Assembly (NCBI GenBank): GCA_000438295.1
Contig: FR901038.1
Span: 1 to 5,888, forward strand
From: Clostridium sp. CAG:451
GTDB taxonomy: Bacteria > Bacillota_I > Bacilli_A > RF39 > UBA660
Length of the DNA stretch: 5,888 nt
Reading direction: 5' to 3'
Numbering within the stretch: position 1 is the first letter of the stretch; every line of letters begins with the position of its first letter. A program made the translations under genes and the position numbers. Below are positions 4,923 through 5,888 of this stretch, piece after piece. The notes below the pieces were generated by a model. That model ran no database searches, had not been told where the DNA came from, and was given only the letters and a program-made list of their open reading frames with translations.

Positions 4923-5675
4923 ATGACGATAAAGATGTTTAAGATGAAACAAAAAGGTTTATATGAATTAGTGATGGATAATGGAAAAGTTTATTCCTTT
5001 TATGAAGAAATTATTTTGAAGTATGAATTATTGTTATCTAAGAAGATAGAAGATAAACTACTACCTAGTTTATTAGAAGAAAATAAAAAGTATGAGTGTT
5101 ATTATAAAGGATTAGAAAGATTAAATAAAAAAGCTGAATCGAAGAGTAGTCTAGCAAGATATTTATTAAGTAAGGGATATACTGATAATGAAATAGAATT
5201 TGTTACGAAAAAGTTAGAAAGTCAAGGCTACTTAAATGATAGTAATTATGCTTCTAGTTATGTAAATAATAAAGTATTAACAACCTCTTGGGGAAAAGGT
5301 AAGATTAAGAGGCAGTTATTACAAAAGGGTGTTGATGAACAAGATTGTGATAAGGCTTTAGAGTCTTATTCTAAAGATATAGAATTAGAAAAGTTAGTTA
5401 AGAGAATAAATAAAAAGATAAGGTCTAATCATGATAAGAGTAATAAGGTATTAAAGATGAGGCTTGAAAGTGATTTAGTTAGTGAAGGATTCTCTAAAGA
5501 ATTGATTAATAAGGCTCTAAACGAGGCTGACTTTAGTGATGATAGTGAAATTGCAAAGAGAACTTATGAAAAGTTATTAATTAAATTTGGCAGAAATTAT
5601 GAAGGTAGCAAATTAGAATATAAAGTGAAACAAAAAATGACTTCTCTTGGCTTTTATAATTATGGTGATGAATAA
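4923..5675 (+). CDS. recX: RecX, regulator of RecA
   Basis: RecX binds along the RecA filament groove and modulates recombination and the SOS response. The protein has 250 residues, in the range of Firmicutes RecX (about 260) and longer than the roughly 150 of proteobacteria. An N-terminal extension (1-62) begins with a beta hairpin GLYELVMDNGKVYSF and a helix ILKYELLLSKKI, typical of the Gram-positive form. The three-helix repeats follow: repeat 1 at about 66-113, with ARYLLSKGYTDNEIEFV and the hallmark GYLNDSNYASSYV; repeat 2 at about 123-147 (WGKGKIKRQLLQKGV); repeat 3 at about 174-201 (LVSEGFSKELINKAL). A further C-terminal element KVKQKMTSLGF (234-244) resembles a fourth. GAGGTG (4912-4917) lies 5 bases before the ATG. 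recA is not in the window. I saw no LexA/DinR box (CGAAC-N4-GTTCG) upstream. Confidence 0.9.
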   Translation: MTIKMFKMKQKGLYELVMDNGKVYSFYEEIILKYELLLSKKIEDKLLPSLLEENKKYECYYKGLERLNKKAESKSSLARYLLSKGYTDNEIEFVTKKLESQGYLNDSNYASSYVNNKVLTTSWGKGKIKRQLLQKGVDEQDCDKALESYSKDIELEKLVKRINKKIRSNHDKSNKVLKMRLESDLVSEGFSKELINKALNEADFSDDSEIAKRTYEKLLIKFGRNYEGSKLEYKVKQKMTSLGFYNYGDE

Positions 5676-5702
5676 AGGTTAAACAGGTTTTATCCTTTTT
5701 TT
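5674..5702 (+). terminator. Intrinsic terminator at the end of recX
   Basis: AAAGGTTAAA (5674-5683) pairs with TTTATCCTTT (5689-5698) around the loop CAGGT, with one T/T mismatch in the stem. The T-run extends over 5696-5702. The 5' arm starts within the recX TAA stop (5673-5675). Confidence 0.6.
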
Positions 5703-5803
5703 AGTACGGGAAAAGTTAAAATATTAAGAAGTTATTATTTAATTATAGTAATAAGTAAGTATCTGTGATATAAAATAATTGTAAATTTTTTTGTCATATG
5801 CTA

Positions 5804-5845
5804 ATTTAGTAAATCTCGTTAAAAGTATACCCTCATTTACTAAAT
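5804..5845. repeat. Pair of 11-base palindromes, candidate operator or long hairpin
   Basis: ATTTAGTAAAT (5804-5814) and ATTTACTAAAT (5835-5845) are exact reverse complements. Each is itself a palindrome around its central base. Their centres are 31 bases apart, close to three helical turns, as expected for two repressor sites on one DNA face. Together they could instead form an 11-bp hairpin with a 20-base loop, but no T-run follows the second arm, so a terminator is unlikely. The second arm touches a -10-like TAGAAT (5845-5850). Confidence 0.5.
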
Positions 5846-5850
5846 AGAAT
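5845..5850 (+). promoter_or_regulatory. Possible -10 box for a gene beyond the right edge
   Basis: TAGAAT (five of six matches to TATAAT) directly overlaps the end of the second palindrome. Initiation would fall near 5857. GGAAGAG (5879-5885) at the window edge looks like an RBS for a plus-strand gene starting just outside. No good -35 is visible at 16-18 bases. The rest of 5703-5803 is AT-rich with no gene I can support. Confidence 0.25.
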
Positions 5851-5888
5851 GTCTGAATTTAATAAAACCCCTAATTTGGAAGAGTGAA

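Noticed and set aside
5735..5797. Minus-strand 20-codon frame starting MTKKFTIILY
   Set aside because: There is no Shine-Dalgarno sequence upstream, it is short and AT-rich, and nothing suggests it is translated.
1..5888. Alternative genetic code with TGA as Trp (mycoplasma-like)
   Set aside because: TGG is used for conserved tryptophans in HelD, the Gre-like protein and RecX, and no conserved frame contains an internal TGA.
5700..5888. Insertion sequence end or CRISPR repeat in the right-hand intergenic region
   Set aside because: Only two palindromic 11-mers are present. There is no regular repeat-spacer series, no transposase fragment and no target duplication that I can see.

Overview
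This is a strongly AT-rich bacterial chromosome segment. It uses the standard genetic code: TGG encodes Trp, and TAA, TAG and TGA all appear as stops. It has strong AGGAGG-type ribosome binding sites, TATAAT-type promoters, small intergenic gaps, and a Firmicutes gene set (HelD, a Gre-like factor, a short omega subunit, a long RecX). I infer a low-G+C Firmicute, most likely an uncultured gut lineage of Bacilli such as RF39/RFN20, but no marker here proves this.

Layout. Bases 26-482 (minus strand) hold a decayed glycerophosphodiester phosphodiesterase: an intact start with a signal-like N-terminus, a frame break, and only the C-terminal third of the enzyme. A divergent intergenic region (483-714) follows, with a promoter candidate for each side. 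It also holds a terminator-like hairpin just ahead of helD. From 715 everything is on the plus strand: HelD (715-2727), a GreA/GreB-like factor 8 bases later (2736-3224), a membrane-anchored CPWC thioredoxin-fold protein from its own promoter (3276-3995), a small YjdJ-like GNAT protein 3 bases later (3999-4265), a monothiol thioredoxin_3-like protein (4329-4583), RNA polymerase omega (4678-4881) and RecX (4923-5675). The last 213 bases contain the recX terminator and a pair of palindromes, probably the control region of a gene just outside the window.

How they fit together. Three products act on RNA polymerase. HelD and the Gre-like factor are almost certainly co-transcribed, and in their families both push a coiled coil into the polymerase secondary channel; omega is a core subunit. 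Two thioredoxin-fold proteins form a loose redox group. RecX modulates RecA. Several gene ends share a compact design in which the stop codon lies within the terminator hairpin.

I see no CRISPR array, insertion sequence, RNA gene or clear defence system. The points most worth following are the HelD-Gre pair with its altered Gre tip loop, the helD leader, the C-terminal CX5C of the anchored thioredoxin, and the twin palindromes at 5804-5845.
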